Assembly (NCBI GenBank): GCA_032209605.1
Contig: JASFXZ010000009.1
Location: forward strand, 22,829,331 to 22,893,330
DNA: 64,000 bases
Source of the DNA: Mactromeris polynyma
Taxonomy: Eukaryota; Mollusca; Bivalvia; Venerida; Mactridae
Direction of reading: 5' to 3'
The position numbers and the translations under genes were made by a program. Shown piece after piece: positions 33,271 to 44,613 of the stretch (position 1 is the stretch's first letter; each line of letters opens with the position of its first letter). The notes under the pieces are model-generated. The model saw only the letters and a list, made by a program, of their open reading frames with translations. It made no database searches and was not told where the DNA came from.

Positions 33271-36200
33271 ATGTTGCGTAGGCTTTGTTCAAAGGTTTGT
33301 TTCGCAAGAATGACACGTACAGATATTTTGTTTTTATGGAACTTCGATTATTTTATTTTGGATGCGTTGTCGTTGCACACTAATATTGATATATTAATTT
33401 GTCATATATTTTCGCGACTGTAAACATTATCATATTGATATTGTTGATTTCAAAGGGTATGGTGTAATATGGCATATTTTGACCTTAAACCACACTTCCA
33501 AGCTAAAACCAATGATATAGTACGCCGGTGTTAACCTGACCTCTGCAAACAAACTCAAATTGTCCATGTTTTACTTGCATTTTTTAAGAAGTCAAGGGCC
33601 ATAACTCTATTCTTACTGGAAACAGTCACAAGCTACAGCACAATTTCACAACTTCACATATTGGTTAACATTCCTGTAAAGTAACATGACTGTGGCTCTC
33701 ATACTGTTTTAGATTTGTGCGACACAAGATGGCGTGCTCTTAATGACATATTTTTACAAAGTCAAGGGCTATAACTCTGTACTTACTACAGCAACAGTCC
33801 CAGGTGCACAACACATGCTGCTTAGCATTCCTTCAAAGTTTTGTGACTATGGAGATACGCGCAACACAAGATTTTATGACAGACAGACAAGGGCATATCG
33901 ATATCCCCCCTTTTAGACTGGCGTTATACTGGTTATTAAAAATACTTTCAAACACCATAATTATAGAGACGACAAGAGCAAACATTGTCCTCAACAATCT
34001 TCCATGTTTATACCAAATCTGGGATGGTTATCTGTTTATGTGTTCCTATTGCCATTTGATATAGATCCGTTCATCGTGGTGACAGTTACATACCATGCTT
34101 ACTCACCGGACATGTTTATGACCTTAAACCTTCGAGTGCAACATCTCGGAAATTTCCAATGTTATCCGATTGCTCTACCTTTCTTATTTCAACATTTCTT
34201 ATTTATTTTGGAACAGCAAAACCTGATCAAGGTGAAAACCATAAAGTGAGTTTTCTTTAGGCATTTCAAGTTTAAAATTCCATTGTTCAATACTAGACAG
34301 TTTAACTATCAGCGATGTGTAAAATGATAAAAACACAGTGTTGGCACCTCCATACATTGTCAACTGACCCTTTGTTAAGATTGTTTGAATGATATTTTAC
34401 TGGTGCTTGATAAAATTATATCATTGTTCAATGGACATAAAAAAATAACTATGTCGACAAACAGGTTTTAATATTTTAACGATGCCTTGATAAACAGGCC
34501 ATGTGTAAAATGCATAGCGATTAGTTTATTGGAAGATTTTAGTCAATGAAAAGACGCGTTACAAATGATATCCAAGAATGGCTACTCCTAACAACTTAAA
34601 AATACTGATACACAGTTTCTTATCTTGCGATAAAACGCCCAGACAATCAAACCGATTCCATTAAAACAATTGGTTGTCCTGGTCAAAATATGCCAGTCAT
34701 GTCCATTGGACCAACTACTTTCGAGAAGTTTGGTCCGAGTGTGTGTCATTGTGGGTGGGGTATACTGTATTAACTAAAGCTGTAATATTTTCAGGTTCTT
34801 GCTATTGATCAGACACTGTTACCTACTCCAGCATTGATGAGATGTTCGCGAGCCAACAGTACGTCTCCAAGTTATAGAGGCTATGTGGACGAGGAGCGAG
34901 ATTATGACACGTGGAATAAATCTGGTAAATTTCTGTTATAAATTATGTTTAATATACATAGACATTTTGGCAAATAATAGGACAGGATTGCATCATAAAT
35001 TTCATAGAGGATACAAGGGTCAAATGTTATTATGACATAACTTTGCACTTACTGGGCATAGCCAAACATGAAAACCCAGGTGCACAACATCACATGCCGG
35101 TGAACATTCCTGTAAAGTTTAATGACTCTGGCTCATATAGTTTTGGAGATATGAGTGACACAAGATTGCATACTCTGTAGGCTATATTTTAACTAAGTCT
35201 AGGGCCATAACTTTGCACTTACTGGGCACAGCCAAACATCAAACCCCAGGCGCAAAACTTCACATGCTGGTTAACATTCCTGTAAAGTTCTATGAATCTG
35301 GCTCATATAGTTTTGGAGATGTGAGTGACACAAGATTGCATACTCTGTAGGCTATATTTTAACTAAGTCAAGGGACATAACTCTGCACTTACTGGACACA
35401 ACCAAACATGAAAGCCCATGTGCAAAACTACATAGACTGAAGAACATTCCTGCAAAGTTTTATGACTCTGGCTCATATTCTTTTGGAGATATGAGTGACC
35501 CAAGATTTTGTGACGGACGGACATGGGCAAATCTATATGCCCCCCCCTTTTCAGAGTGGGGGCATAAAAATCATGTGGACCGTCTGACGGCTGCATTTAT
35601 AACATGAGGGACATACAATTCTTTAACTAGAATAATCATTTTATCATAACTGTTGCCTATAGAAACAAAACAGCTGTGAGGCTTTGTTTCAAGGGTCTCC
35701 AAAAAGTGATGTTGTGGAGCATTTTTGGTGTTAAAGCAATGTGTAGCTTCACTGGGATAAACACCAGTCAAGATCTTTTTTAAGTCTTATTATTCCATTC
35801 TGGTACACAAATACCATTAATCAATTTTACTGGATATATCAACAGTCTTCACAATAATTTTTTTGAAGGACTTGCCCATTCGGGCGGACAGCTTGCGATT
35901 TCAACTGGCCCGAATTCACTTTCACTTGCCCGAATTAAATTAACAGCACCGTTTAAATAACAAAAAAACATGATGTTTTAATTTGTTAAATCGGAAACAA
36001 AGACTGGTAACAATAGTTGATGAAAAGTGCTGTTACACAAACAAAATTGACAAAAAATGAAAACCAGTCAAAGTATCGAGTACTACATCATCAATTTTTG
36101 TGACATCTTCGGTAAAAGCTTGTCAGACCGGACCACGAACACGACTTGCCCGTTCGGGCAAGTGAAATGGAATTTTTACTTGTCCAAAGGTAATTTCACT

Positions 36201-39200
36201 TGTCCCGGGCAAGTAGGTTATCATTACAGACTTGGCCATCAGTGACACCTGTAATGATAAATAACCACTCAGTATTGTTTAAGAGTTAGTCAATATACTG
36301 ATTTATTGAGGAGCTTATGCATCTCATTGCTATCATTGTCAACCAGATGGTCTACTTGAAGTACCGCCATATTCATCATCTCAAGAAAATAGTACATGTA
36401 AAGTTATCTTGAGTTTATTATAGATTTGCTGAGTATTATGGCTGATTTTCAGGGATGTATCAATTGTGGAATGGCGAGAGTCTTGATATAAACAGCTTCA
36501 CTGGTCTATTTGTGTCATATTTGGCGAATGAGTTGACCAAAATATTCACATATTAATTTATAATATGGAAAACGTGCAGTCTTGGAAGCGCCTTCAGTCC
36601 TTTGATATAAGTTCTTTCTGTTAATGTCTTGTATTGTAGGATTTTGTCTGGTCAATATGTTAGGCAGAGTAGCGTGCCGACCAAAAGAAGTAACAACACA
36701 GGATGGTCGCTCAGTTGTCAGTTTTCTTCTGGGATTACTAGATGATACACGTAAGAATGATGCATGTAAGTTCGTTTTAATATAGTTTTTGTTTTATGGT
36801 AAATACTCTGTTCATCTATATAATCCTCCCCTAAACTTGGAATGTGGTCTCACTAAGGCAGCTAAGCACTGGATGCACATAATGCTTAAGATGGGTTATC
36901 AGGACATACTCCACATACAAGGCCAAATACTGCTCGTCAAAAGTACATTGCCAGTTGTAACGTCAAGGTGTTGCAATGATCTGCTTGCTCACTGGACATG
37001 AATCCAATCAAGCATGGGACTTACTTGGACAGTCAGTAATAAAACATCATGTTATTAATAACGTTCATGACCTTACAGTTGTCCATGTTCAAGAGAGGAA
37101 CGCCATTCCAATTTTCATCATTTGACATTATGTCAAGTCGATAAGTCAAGAATCATTTCATTTGATTCTAAGGATAGGTGGACACAGTCCGTAATTATGG
37201 AACAAATTACACATACAGACTAGAGATATCTCTAAAAAATGATGAACGGCGTAGATAGAATGATGTCTAAAGAATCGCCATATTTCGGAACTCCATTTAG
37301 TGCCTCTCCGCTTACAATATGATTGCATATTTAAACAACGCGCTTCATATACAATATTTGATTGGTCTATAATTTAGGTCAAAATCAATATTATACAGCT
37401 ACGCCTAAAAAATATGGTAAAACGCAAGTGCACAGTTTCTTTTTGCATCGGTATATGTCTAAAAATATTGTTGAAAGTAGCATTTAAATCAACAAGCCAA
37501 CTGTTTACAGAATGTACGACTATTATACTATTGGCTAATATAAGAATGTTTTGATTTTATTTCAGCGACAGATGAGAGGCAATGGCTTCAAATTCATGTT
37601 ATCCAGGAGCCATTACAGAAATTGATTTTGAACAGGGTTAATGTTGGGTAAGTAATTGAGAAAGTTTTTGATTAGTCTCCCTTGGTTATAGAGTATTTTG
37701 TTTCCTTTTTGTAACCAGCATGTCTTTGCTGTACATTTCTGTCTCCAGTCTCCTAGAAACCAATCTATGAAGAGGGAAGCGTATTGGTTGAGGTGTAGAG
37801 TGCCTGACTCCTGATCCCCATGATGATGGGTTGTTCATGAACTTCACAACCCCTAAATTTGGCGCGAGTATAATGTTGCTCAGGAGAGGGAACACTGTAA
37901 TTACTGAAATATTTGCTGAAAATACTGTCAGTTTTATATCAGTTATATGCAAAATCATATTAAATTTTTTTATAAAAATTTATTAGAAATTTAATATGAC
38001 TTTTAGTAACTGATAAAAAAAAAATGACTGCAAAATTTGCATTATAACAAAGTTAGAAACGTTATAACAATACTATTGCAACATTTTTTGTAGTCAGAAT
38101 TATTCATGGAAAAATCTGTGAATAAGTATGGAGGTCAGAATAAATAATTAAAATGCCTACTTACCTACGCAACTGTATAAAGTATGCAACTGTATAAAGT
38201 ATGGTCGTGTGATATCAAATAACAAGTTTTAGGTGTGGCCTGAACTTACGATATTATTTATTTAATAGGTAGATGATATTATTACTTTGTGATGTTTTAG
38301 AATGTGTCATGCATTGTAGGACTAGTCTTATTGTGTTAGGAAATCTAGTGTATACTGTGGATCCTGCCGACAGTGATAAGAAGACATATGTTATAAATTC
38401 AGGTAAATACAGAAGTTTTGTTACATATGCGTTACATATCTAGTTAACGTGATAATTAACTAGAAAATTATGTAGTTAACTAGATATTTATCACGTTAAC
38501 CACTTAACACTTATCTAAAATAGATTGTCTGATCTGAAAACCTAGGGGTTTAAGTGGTGGCAGATGTGGGCACTATCGGACAATTGTTCATGTTAAGATA
38601 TTTATCTGGTATGAAAATTTATCACGATTCTTATCTAGTTAACGGCATCATTGTTTAGTTAAGTATTAAGTTAACTGGTGGCCGAAGTATGCCACCATAG
38701 CATCTGCATGCATATTGGAGTTTTGTTTTGATGCGACAAAAATTAGAGTGTATTTGAGAGAGACTGGCCAGCAGTGACTGAATTTACTAAATTGAGACAA
38801 TGTGACTAAATGACCTTGATATTATGTAAGTAACCAATCAGAGGCTCGAAATAACAAGAAAGCTTCTCCATGATCCAGAGTGAGCAGATGCCAAGATTGA
38901 CGTCTGCTAATGGATATTTTTTTGACATTTGTCAACATTTTTGTTGTTTAAAACTATACTAAAGGTCTGATTGGAATTGTAGAGTGTTTTAGGGTCAATA
39001 ATACGACCCCTGAGCACACATGTAGCTGAAAGTCGTTTAGATGGTCAAAATAACTGGTCAGCAGGCTATGACCTATATTATGCTGAGCGTAAGTCAGGGA
39101 TCTACAAGTATTATTGTTTACAACTTTGGTATGTCTCAGCCGAGGATCAAACCTGTGACCTTGACCCACTTTTGAAAGTCCTTTCTCTAACCAGCTTGTT

Positions 39201-39293
39201 ATATTTATTTCAGAAAAAATTACTGTCCTCAACAAATCTAAGAAAGATTTGGAGCGATTACTTGCATATAAGGATCATGGATATGAAGTTTGA
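33271..39293 (+). CDS. SSBP1: mitochondrial single-stranded DNA-binding protein, six exons
   Basis: Exons: 33271-33294 (MLRRLCSK), 34795-34924, 36640-36765 (or -36750), 37566-37647, 38320-38402, 39214-39293. All junctions are GT-AG and every phase matches, giving 174 (or 169) residues with no stop. The start is basic and hydrophobic, as in a mitochondrial presequence. The OB-fold follows: VNMLGRVACRPKEVTTQDG, VVSFLLGLL, TDERQWLQIHVIQEPLQKL, VNVGTSLIVLGNLVYTV, KKTYVINSEKITVLNK. This matches the mtSSB order of LGRV, F-x-L-x-L, W-x-x-I-x-V and V-x-x-G-x-x-L-x-V-x-G-x-L-x-Y. Family role: coats single-stranded mtDNA during replication. Exon 1 has a weaker donor (GTTTGT) and is the least certain; otherwise the ATG at 34837 could serve. 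Introns hold repeats and a Tc1 remnant. Confidence 0.72.
33590..33905. repeat. two copies of a mollusc-type dispersed repeat
   Basis: Copies begin at 'caagggccataactct' (33593) and 'caagggctataactct' (33763). They share 'acattcctgtaaagt' and 'cacaagat' with the tandem trio at 35010-35570. They lie in intron 1 of the SSB gene. I recall such cataactctg repeats from many bivalve sequences; that link is memory, not search. The ORFs 33734-33916 and 33804-34064 across it look incidental. Confidence 0.55.
35010..35570. repeat. three 170-bp tandem copies of the same dispersed repeat
   Basis: The phrase cataactttgcactt (third copy cataactctgcactt) occurs at 35036, 35206 and 35376, a regular 170-bp step. 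Each unit continues through aacattcctgtaaagtt, ggctcatat and gagtgacacaagatt. The last ends in a C-run (atgccccccccttttc), a common terminus of this repeat. It occupies intron 2 of the SSB gene. Confidence 0.8.
35868..36235. repeat. cttgcccg-rich repeat with inverted ends
   Basis: The motif cttgccc(g) occurs several times. The left end has acttgcccattcgggc and the right part has cttgcccgttcgggcaag, an 8-bp stem with a 2-base loop at about 36145-36162. The element lies in intron 2 of the SSB gene. The ORF 36057-36245 over it has no motif. Confidence 0.5.
36970..37456 (+). mobile_element. Tc1/mariner remnant in SSB intron 3
   Basis: Around 36980-37130 broken frames read SLDMNPIK, then AWDLLGQSVIKHHVINNVHD and VQERNAIPI. 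This is the end of the Tc1 core (SPDLNPIEHxWD). About 300 bp later gtgcacagtttctttttgca at 37423-37442 resembles the right terminal repeat of the element at 28043-28072 (gcacagtttcttttt shared). Together they look like a degraded related transposon in + orientation. The left end was not found. Confidence 0.55.
38430..38700. repeat. foldback-type repeat in SSB intron 5
   Basis: tagttaacgtgataattaac at 38441-38460 is inverted as gttaactag...tatcacgttaac at 38474-38500. Further along are taagtggtggcagatgtggg and ttaactggtggc, which match the arms of the larger foldback element at 41455-42058 (aactggtggcagttctgggc). It appears to be a shorter relative of that element. Confidence 0.5.
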
Positions 39294-39695
39294 AGGCAAG
39301 AACAATAGTAATGATTGTAGGGAATGTAGAGCACCGTGAAAAAAAGGAACAATCTCCAAAACATGATATACATTGACTGGCCATGTCTTCATGATCTTAC
39401 TGGATGTCTTATCATGGACTGGCCCTGTCTACCTGATCTTACCAAGTGTCTAAATCTGTAGTAAATGTATTGTTAACAAGAAACTGTTCATTGCAAGGAA
39501 TGAAAGAAAAAGAAGTTGATATGAGCAAATAGTCTAGTTTTGCTTTTGGCTCTAGATGTAATGAATTGCTGTACTGTATGCCATGGTACATTGCATGATT
39601 TTATGTGAAATGTACTGACTACAGATTGGGCTTGTTTTACTGTTTGCTGTTGAAGGGAGTATTTAAATATTCATAGTTATTATTCATGTCATTTT

Positions 39696-39701
39696 AATAA
39701 A
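39696..39701 (+). terminator. poly(A) signal of the SSB gene
   Basis: AATAAA within cattttaataaaagtg, 402 bp after the TGA at 39291-39293. The 3' untranslated region between them contains no repeat that I recognise. Confidence 0.55.
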
Positions 39702-39716
39702 AGTGTAAAGTGTGTT

Positions 39717-39933
39717 TATTTATTATTTATTTTATTATCATAGTGTCACCCCTACTTAAAGGGCCAGCCATTTCTGACTTATGAGACACTTACTTTCTGA
39801 GCACATTTACTTCTGGATTCCTATCCTTGAAAATGCCAGGCAAGCAGCCATATCAGAACAGACCCCTACCGTGATTCGAACCTTTGACCTCCCACTACCA
39901 AGGCGGATGCCTTGACCACTCGGCCAAGGGAGA
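39717..39933 (-). repeat. tRNA-derived SINE, near full length
   Basis: On the minus strand a Ser/Leu-type tRNA-like head has A-box TGGCCGAGTGG (39926-39916) and B-box GGTTCGAATC (39882-39873). A body of about 140 bp follows, and it ends in an A-rich tail (aataaaataaataataaa). The head is too mismatched in its T-stem for a working tRNA. It follows the SSB poly(A) signal directly. Confidence 0.65.
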
Positions 39934-39936
39934 TGG

Positions 39937-40110
39937 TAATAACAGGGTTGAGTGGTTATGGTCGCTTGTCCGTCACAGCTGCAGGTTCGAATCTCGTCCA
40001 GTATATTGTATGTGAAGAAGCCATTCAGCTGAATTACGGAATGTATGTGGTTTTACCCCGATTTCCAGCTGGAAAGCCTGAATACTTCATAACGCTAACA
40101 AAGTTATAAC
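39937..40110 (+). repeat. tRNA-derived SINE of a mollusc type
   Basis: Head with A-box-like TTGAGTGGTTATGG (39948-39961) and B-box GGTTCGAATC (39984-39993). The body is tgtgaagaagccattcagct then ttacggaatgtatgtggttt. I recognise this body from SINE-like repeats common in bivalve and gastropod sequences. It stands head to head with the SINE at 39717-39933, a few bases apart. Confidence 0.6.
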
Positions 40111-41454
40111 ACTATATAATTTAATTTTTACATTTAGTTAATGGTTCTTTCATTGATTGAGCCAATGAATGTAGTGCATCTCAACACTTAGCATTATTTC
40201 CCGTCTCTAATGCCCACCGTTACAATTAGTCAAAGCTCTGATGTACCACCATATGCCCTTGCAAGTCTGGTTTTATCACTCCACCATTCTAAGAGTGGCA
40301 TACGAATGGTAAAGGGGCATTACTGTGTGTTACACCTGTCCATCAGCCCATTTGTGGGGAAAATGGTTTCTGACCAATACCTCATGAAAGGATGGTTTGA
40401 TTCAATTCATATTGGGCACATAAACGACAGGTCAAGTTTGATATGCGTCGCAATCCACCAATTTTTAGGAGAGGAATTGTCCTTTTTCAGTCCACTTAAA
40501 GCTCACACAGGTATCTCTGTATCCTATGGACAAATCTAGTTACGTTTGTAAAATTGTACCTTTATGTAAATATGTTATTTTATGTTTGTAAAGTTGTACC
40601 ATTATACTAATATGTTATTTTATGCTCACATGTCATTACATTTGTAATCTGTGAAAATGTAAAAATAAAGGAATTGTTCTGTTCTGTAAAAAACAAGCCA
40701 ATTTTAATGGAATTTATTCTCCATTTATTCTACTTAAGATACAATGTATAACACAAGTTGAAATATCAATAACAATATATCTAAACTCGGTGGACCCAAA
40801 TAGGTCCTAGATTTTGTAACACTAACATGAAAAAGAACACACGTACTTTCATGCGTTAAGATGCGATATATGCAGAAGAAAACTCCCAATTGTGAAATTC
40901 AAAATGGTTTATGAACAACTTTATAAAATATTTTTCATTTATGCAAAATAATAATAAATATATAAATGCGATTGACGAAAATTGACAAAAGCATTTTACT
41001 GACACGGTCAGTTGATGATAAATTTTAAAATAGCAACGATCACGCAATGTATTTATTATTGACACAAACAACAATATAGGCTTTGATAGAAATGCATTAC
41101 GTAACTCTTAGACGGCACCATGTGGCCATCTTATTTGATTGAACAACTCAACACAAACCTAACGTATCTTATGCAATGTACATGTGACTAACAGACTCCA
41201 TAGGATGGTTTAATTTCTAAAAAAGCTGGTTATAAAGACATTAAAGACACGATGATAGTCATGCCTCATGCTTCCAGAAGCAGGTAAATGCACATCCGTC
41301 ACTGTACTTGGCTTATCGTTGTGCAATAATCGGTTATTTTATCTACGTACTATGATGGCATAGTATTGCCACCAGTTTGCATGATAACGTTTACGAATTG
41401 TTCCGTGCTAACCACTTAAATATCGCGATAATTATCTAGCTATCTAGTAAATAT
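40111..41454. other. no supported gene
   Basis: A 109-codon ATG frame at 40210-40539 (MPTVTISQSSDVPPYALASL) shows no family that I recognise, and has no flanking splice sites or promoter signal to support it. AATAAA at 40663-40668 might be fortuitous. The rest is AT-rich. Confidence 0.35.
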
Positions 41455-42058
41455 TCGTGATACTTTTTTGGTAAGATAAATATCAGAAGACTAAAAACGG
41501 GCTTGCAAGTGCTTAGAACTGCCACCTGTCACCTTTTTAGGATGTTTTTTACACTGACGGGTTACTGTCTAGTTATGGTTCGCGAATTTCACTTAATAAG
41601 TAACATAATAAGTAGTTAAGATTCGTGTTACCACTTATTTATAAATGCATTTTTGGCTTCCAGATGTAACTGATTATCTAGTTATGGTTTGCGAATTTCA
41701 CTTATTATGTAACATAGTAAGTGGTCAATTAGATAAGATTCGTGTTACCACTTGTAAGTGAAATGATAATTGGCAACACGAATTTTATCTAGTACTACTT
41801 ATTATGTTACTCAATAAGTCAAATTCGCGAACCATATAACGAGTTATCCAGTTGTATAAATGTATTTTACTGTAGATAACTGGCAACACGAATCATATCT
41901 AGTTAACTACTTATTATGTTACATATTAAGTGAAATTCGCAAACCATAACTAGATAACCAGTTAGTGTTATTCATCATAAATAGGTAACTGGTGGCAGTT
42001 CTGGGCACTTTAAAGCCTGTTTCTAGTCTAATGATATTTACTTACCAAAAATGTATCA
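41455..42058. mobile_element. large foldback (inverted-repeat) element
   Basis: Outer arms 41455-41533 and 41983-42058 are imperfect inverses (tttttggtaag...agaactgccacc) at roughly 80 percent identity. Inside are two direct modules (41559-41635, 41668-41752: tagttatggtt.gcgaatttc...attcgtgttaccactt) and two inverted ones (41765-41848, 41876-41963). The whole 600 bp could thus form one long hairpin of nested modules in + + - - order. No ORF is present. It is non-autonomous, with the mobilising enzyme unknown. Confidence 0.75.
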
Positions 42059-42110
42059 AGAGTAGCCAGTACACCATTCTACGTTACCTGAACGTGACGG
42101 AGACGTTTCC

Positions 42111-42431
42111 AGCTAACAAGTGATGAAGACGTTGCCGTCACCCAAAAGTGTTACATTTCGTCGACGTATTAGTTTTCTGAACGTGTTGAGGACTGTTAAA
42201 AAACCTTGAAAATGCTTTGCCAAGACCTGCAATATACACGTCTTTAGGACGATCTTAAGACGTTTTCCCAGCTAACACGTGCTGAAGACGTTGCCGTCAC
42301 CCAAAAGTGTTACATTTCGTCGACGTATCGGTTTAGTTTTCTGAACGTGTTGAGGACTGTTAAAAACCCTTGAAAATGCTTTGCCAAGACCTGCAATGTA
42401 CACGTATTTAGGAGGTTCTTAAGACGTTTTC
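42111..42431. repeat. 159-bp tandem duplication
   Basis: agctaacaagtgatgaagac at 42111 recurs as agctaacacgtgctgaagac at 42270. Both copies continue through gttgccgtcacccaaaagtg and aatgctttgccaagacctgc with few differences. The second copy has an extra 'cggttt' near 42330. I see no coding potential. Confidence 0.85.
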
Positions 42432-42828
42432 CTTACAGGTACGTTTTCCAAACCTCAACAAGACGTTTGCAGGACATAAGGAAAACCAGACAGGAACCCC
42501 ATGCAGACGTATTGCAGTAGTGTTTGAAAGGAATTTAATGACATAACGAAGACGTGTTAAGAACGTTTTATTGTCTTTGAAATTTCGCCGACAAAACTTG
42601 AAACAAATTGTCTTAGAAACCATCAAAATGAAGAAAACAATCGGCAAACAATAACTATTGTTAACACACTTGTCTTTTCAGTGAACATCAGGAATGTAAT
42701 GAGTACACATACACATTTATGAATGTTATTTGTTAAAAAAACTATTATAAATAAAACCGGCAACAACTGTTGCTGAATTAACAAAAATTCAAACTGTGAA
42801 AACTCTTTAACTCTTTCCTTTTCATAAC

Positions 42829-43016
42829 AGCCGTTCCTTGAGAAAAGGTACTTTATTCCATTGCAAACAGTGTGAACTCAGTCCAGCTGCCACTGATCGA
42901 AGTGAACAGTAGTTTGTACATAACCACTACAAACAGGGCATACTCTGATGTGGCGTCTGGTCTGGGTTTACACTATTTGCTGTCCTATATAGGTACCTTT
43001 TCTCTTGGAATGGCTC
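42829..43016. mobile_element. MITE-like element, copy 1
   Basis: The ends agccgttccttgagaaaagg...tacttt and ggtaccttttctcttggaat...ggct are imperfect inverses. The centre carries tctggtctgggtttacacta. The same end type frames 44302-44559. Confidence 0.6.
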
Positions 43017-43392
43017 ATAAAGGAAATATTACTAGAATTGGTCTCCTTTAAGTCAAACACATCAAAATGAAAGTTCAGAAAACAAATAATTATCTACACA
43101 CTGAATGCTTTCAATGAACGCCGGGAATGTTATATGTTTGCATAGGCACATCTATTAATGTAAATCCTTCGAAATTAAAACTACGAATACTTAAAATCAA
43201 GCGCTTTTCATATAGAAAATGTGACTAGAAACCAAAATGCGTAATGCATATATCTGACCAGAACTAAATAAGTCTCCCTAACACTCTATCAAAATTGTAC
43301 CCGCTCGTTTTTTCTAAGTTGATGCATGTCGCGACTCTGGTGTTCATGGAAGTGATGAAATTCTGCGCTTTTTCGGTTTTCGACTGTCAATT

Positions 43393-43592
43393 TCACAGGA
43401 TGAGGAATTGTCTTTGGTGGCTACCTAGCTGTGTGGACTTCTGACTTGCTAATGTCACTGATGTAGCCAATTTGATTTTCTTTGCTTTATAAGCAGCACC
43501 ACCTTTAAGACCACTTGAACGCTTGAGAACGTCACTGGCCCTGGAGCGAAGACTACATTCAGTCTCTGGTGGGTTTTTCGTCCGCAAGACAC
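43393..43592 (-). CDS. putative terminal exon, unrecognised protein
   Basis: On the minus strand a strong acceptor (ttcctttttccattacag) at 43593 opens a frame of about 66 codons ending in TGA at 43393: ECSLRSRASDVLKRSSGLKG, then AYKAKKIKLATSVTLASQ. It is Ser- and Lys-rich and I do not recognise it. No upstream exon was found; the next 250 bp on that side are MITE sequence. It could equally be a chance frame. Confidence 0.25.
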
Positions 43593-43666
43593 CTGTAATG
43601 GAAAAAGGAAATGATAATTAAAATGACCGGCATCCTTCGAGAATTGCAAACAATGCATAGATCAGT

Positions 43667-43842
43667 CTCCGCGTTGTCAACGTCTGATCAGGGTCTACAC
43701 TGTTTGAGGTGGTATTGGGGGAAATTATCTTGAGGAGAGTCAAATAATGTAAACCCTGATCAGACGCCGCGTTGACAACGTGGCGGCTGGGCTGGGTCTA
43801 CACTTTTTGCAAAGCCCGAAGGTCCATTTTCTCAGGACGCTA
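43667..43842. mobile_element. MITE-like element, copy 2, with internal palindrome
   Basis: cgcgttgtcaacgtctgatc agggtctacactgttt is inverted as aaccctgatcagacgccgcg ttgacaacg at 43752-43781. The tail ggtctacactttttgcaaag resembles the centre of the copies at 42829 and 44302. Its own outer ends are not clear. Confidence 0.5.
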
Positions 43843-44301
43843 GCCAAATATTAAAATTATTAAAAAGTTTAACAAGTTTATTTCAAAGATACATATATTT
43901 TTTAAGGCTTAAATCCCATGAAAATCAACAAAGTAATTTTTATAAAAGTTGCATTCAAACTGAAGAAAACTTGTAATTTCAATCAAAAGGCACTGGAAAT
44001 TAACTACTGGTACTGTTCAAGACATTGTTGCTAAATTGCTGTTGTTATTTGACATACGTAGATTACATACATACAATTATTTCATAAACGAGATGAAGTT
44101 TCATTGACGGACTACAGAAAAATCGCAAGCATTAATAGCTTAAGTGTAGCCTTTGTACATGACAGCTAAAGCAGAAGCGAAATCACTATTCAAGTGTTAT
44201 GTCACAAACTCTTATTCTTAACATCTATTAATGCTGCCACTGATTTATACAGAGACATTTACTAACAAGAAAATCCTCGCCATAGATGCAGACACGTAAT
44301 T

Positions 44302-44559
44302 GAGCCATTCCATGAGACAATGTACCTTATCGCATTACAACTAGTGTAGCCCCAGACCCTCCATCTAATTAATAACTTTGCTTCTGATAAGAGTCTGCAC
44401 TACCGGTATTTGAAACCCATCGAAACAAACAGCAGTTTGTCCGCTGTCAATGCAAACAGTGCAGAACCTGATCAGACGTCACTCTTCTGGTGTGGCAGCC
44501 GGTCTAAACCTATACAATGTTTGCATAATCATAAGGTACTTTTTCTCATTGGAGGGCTC
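44302..44559. mobile_element. MITE-like element, copy 3
   Basis: Ends gagccattccatgagacaat gtacctta and taaggtactttttctcattg gagggctc form an imperfect 28-bp inverted repeat. The interior includes cagaacctgatcagacgtca, shared with copy 2. Confidence 0.65.
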
Positions 44560-44581
44560 ATATGAGTTTAATACATACGTA

Positions 44582-44613
44582 CACGGACCTATAAACTGGT
44601 TTATATGTCCGTG
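44582..44613. repeat. 15-bp hairpin
   Basis: cacggacctataaac and gtttatatgtccgtg pair over 15 positions with one mismatch around a two-base loop. It lies 22 bp after the third MITE. No function is evident. Confidence 0.7.

Noticed and set aside
36057..36245. 62-codon ORF in SSB intron 2
   Set aside because: It lies within a cttgcccg repeat element and shows no conserved motif.
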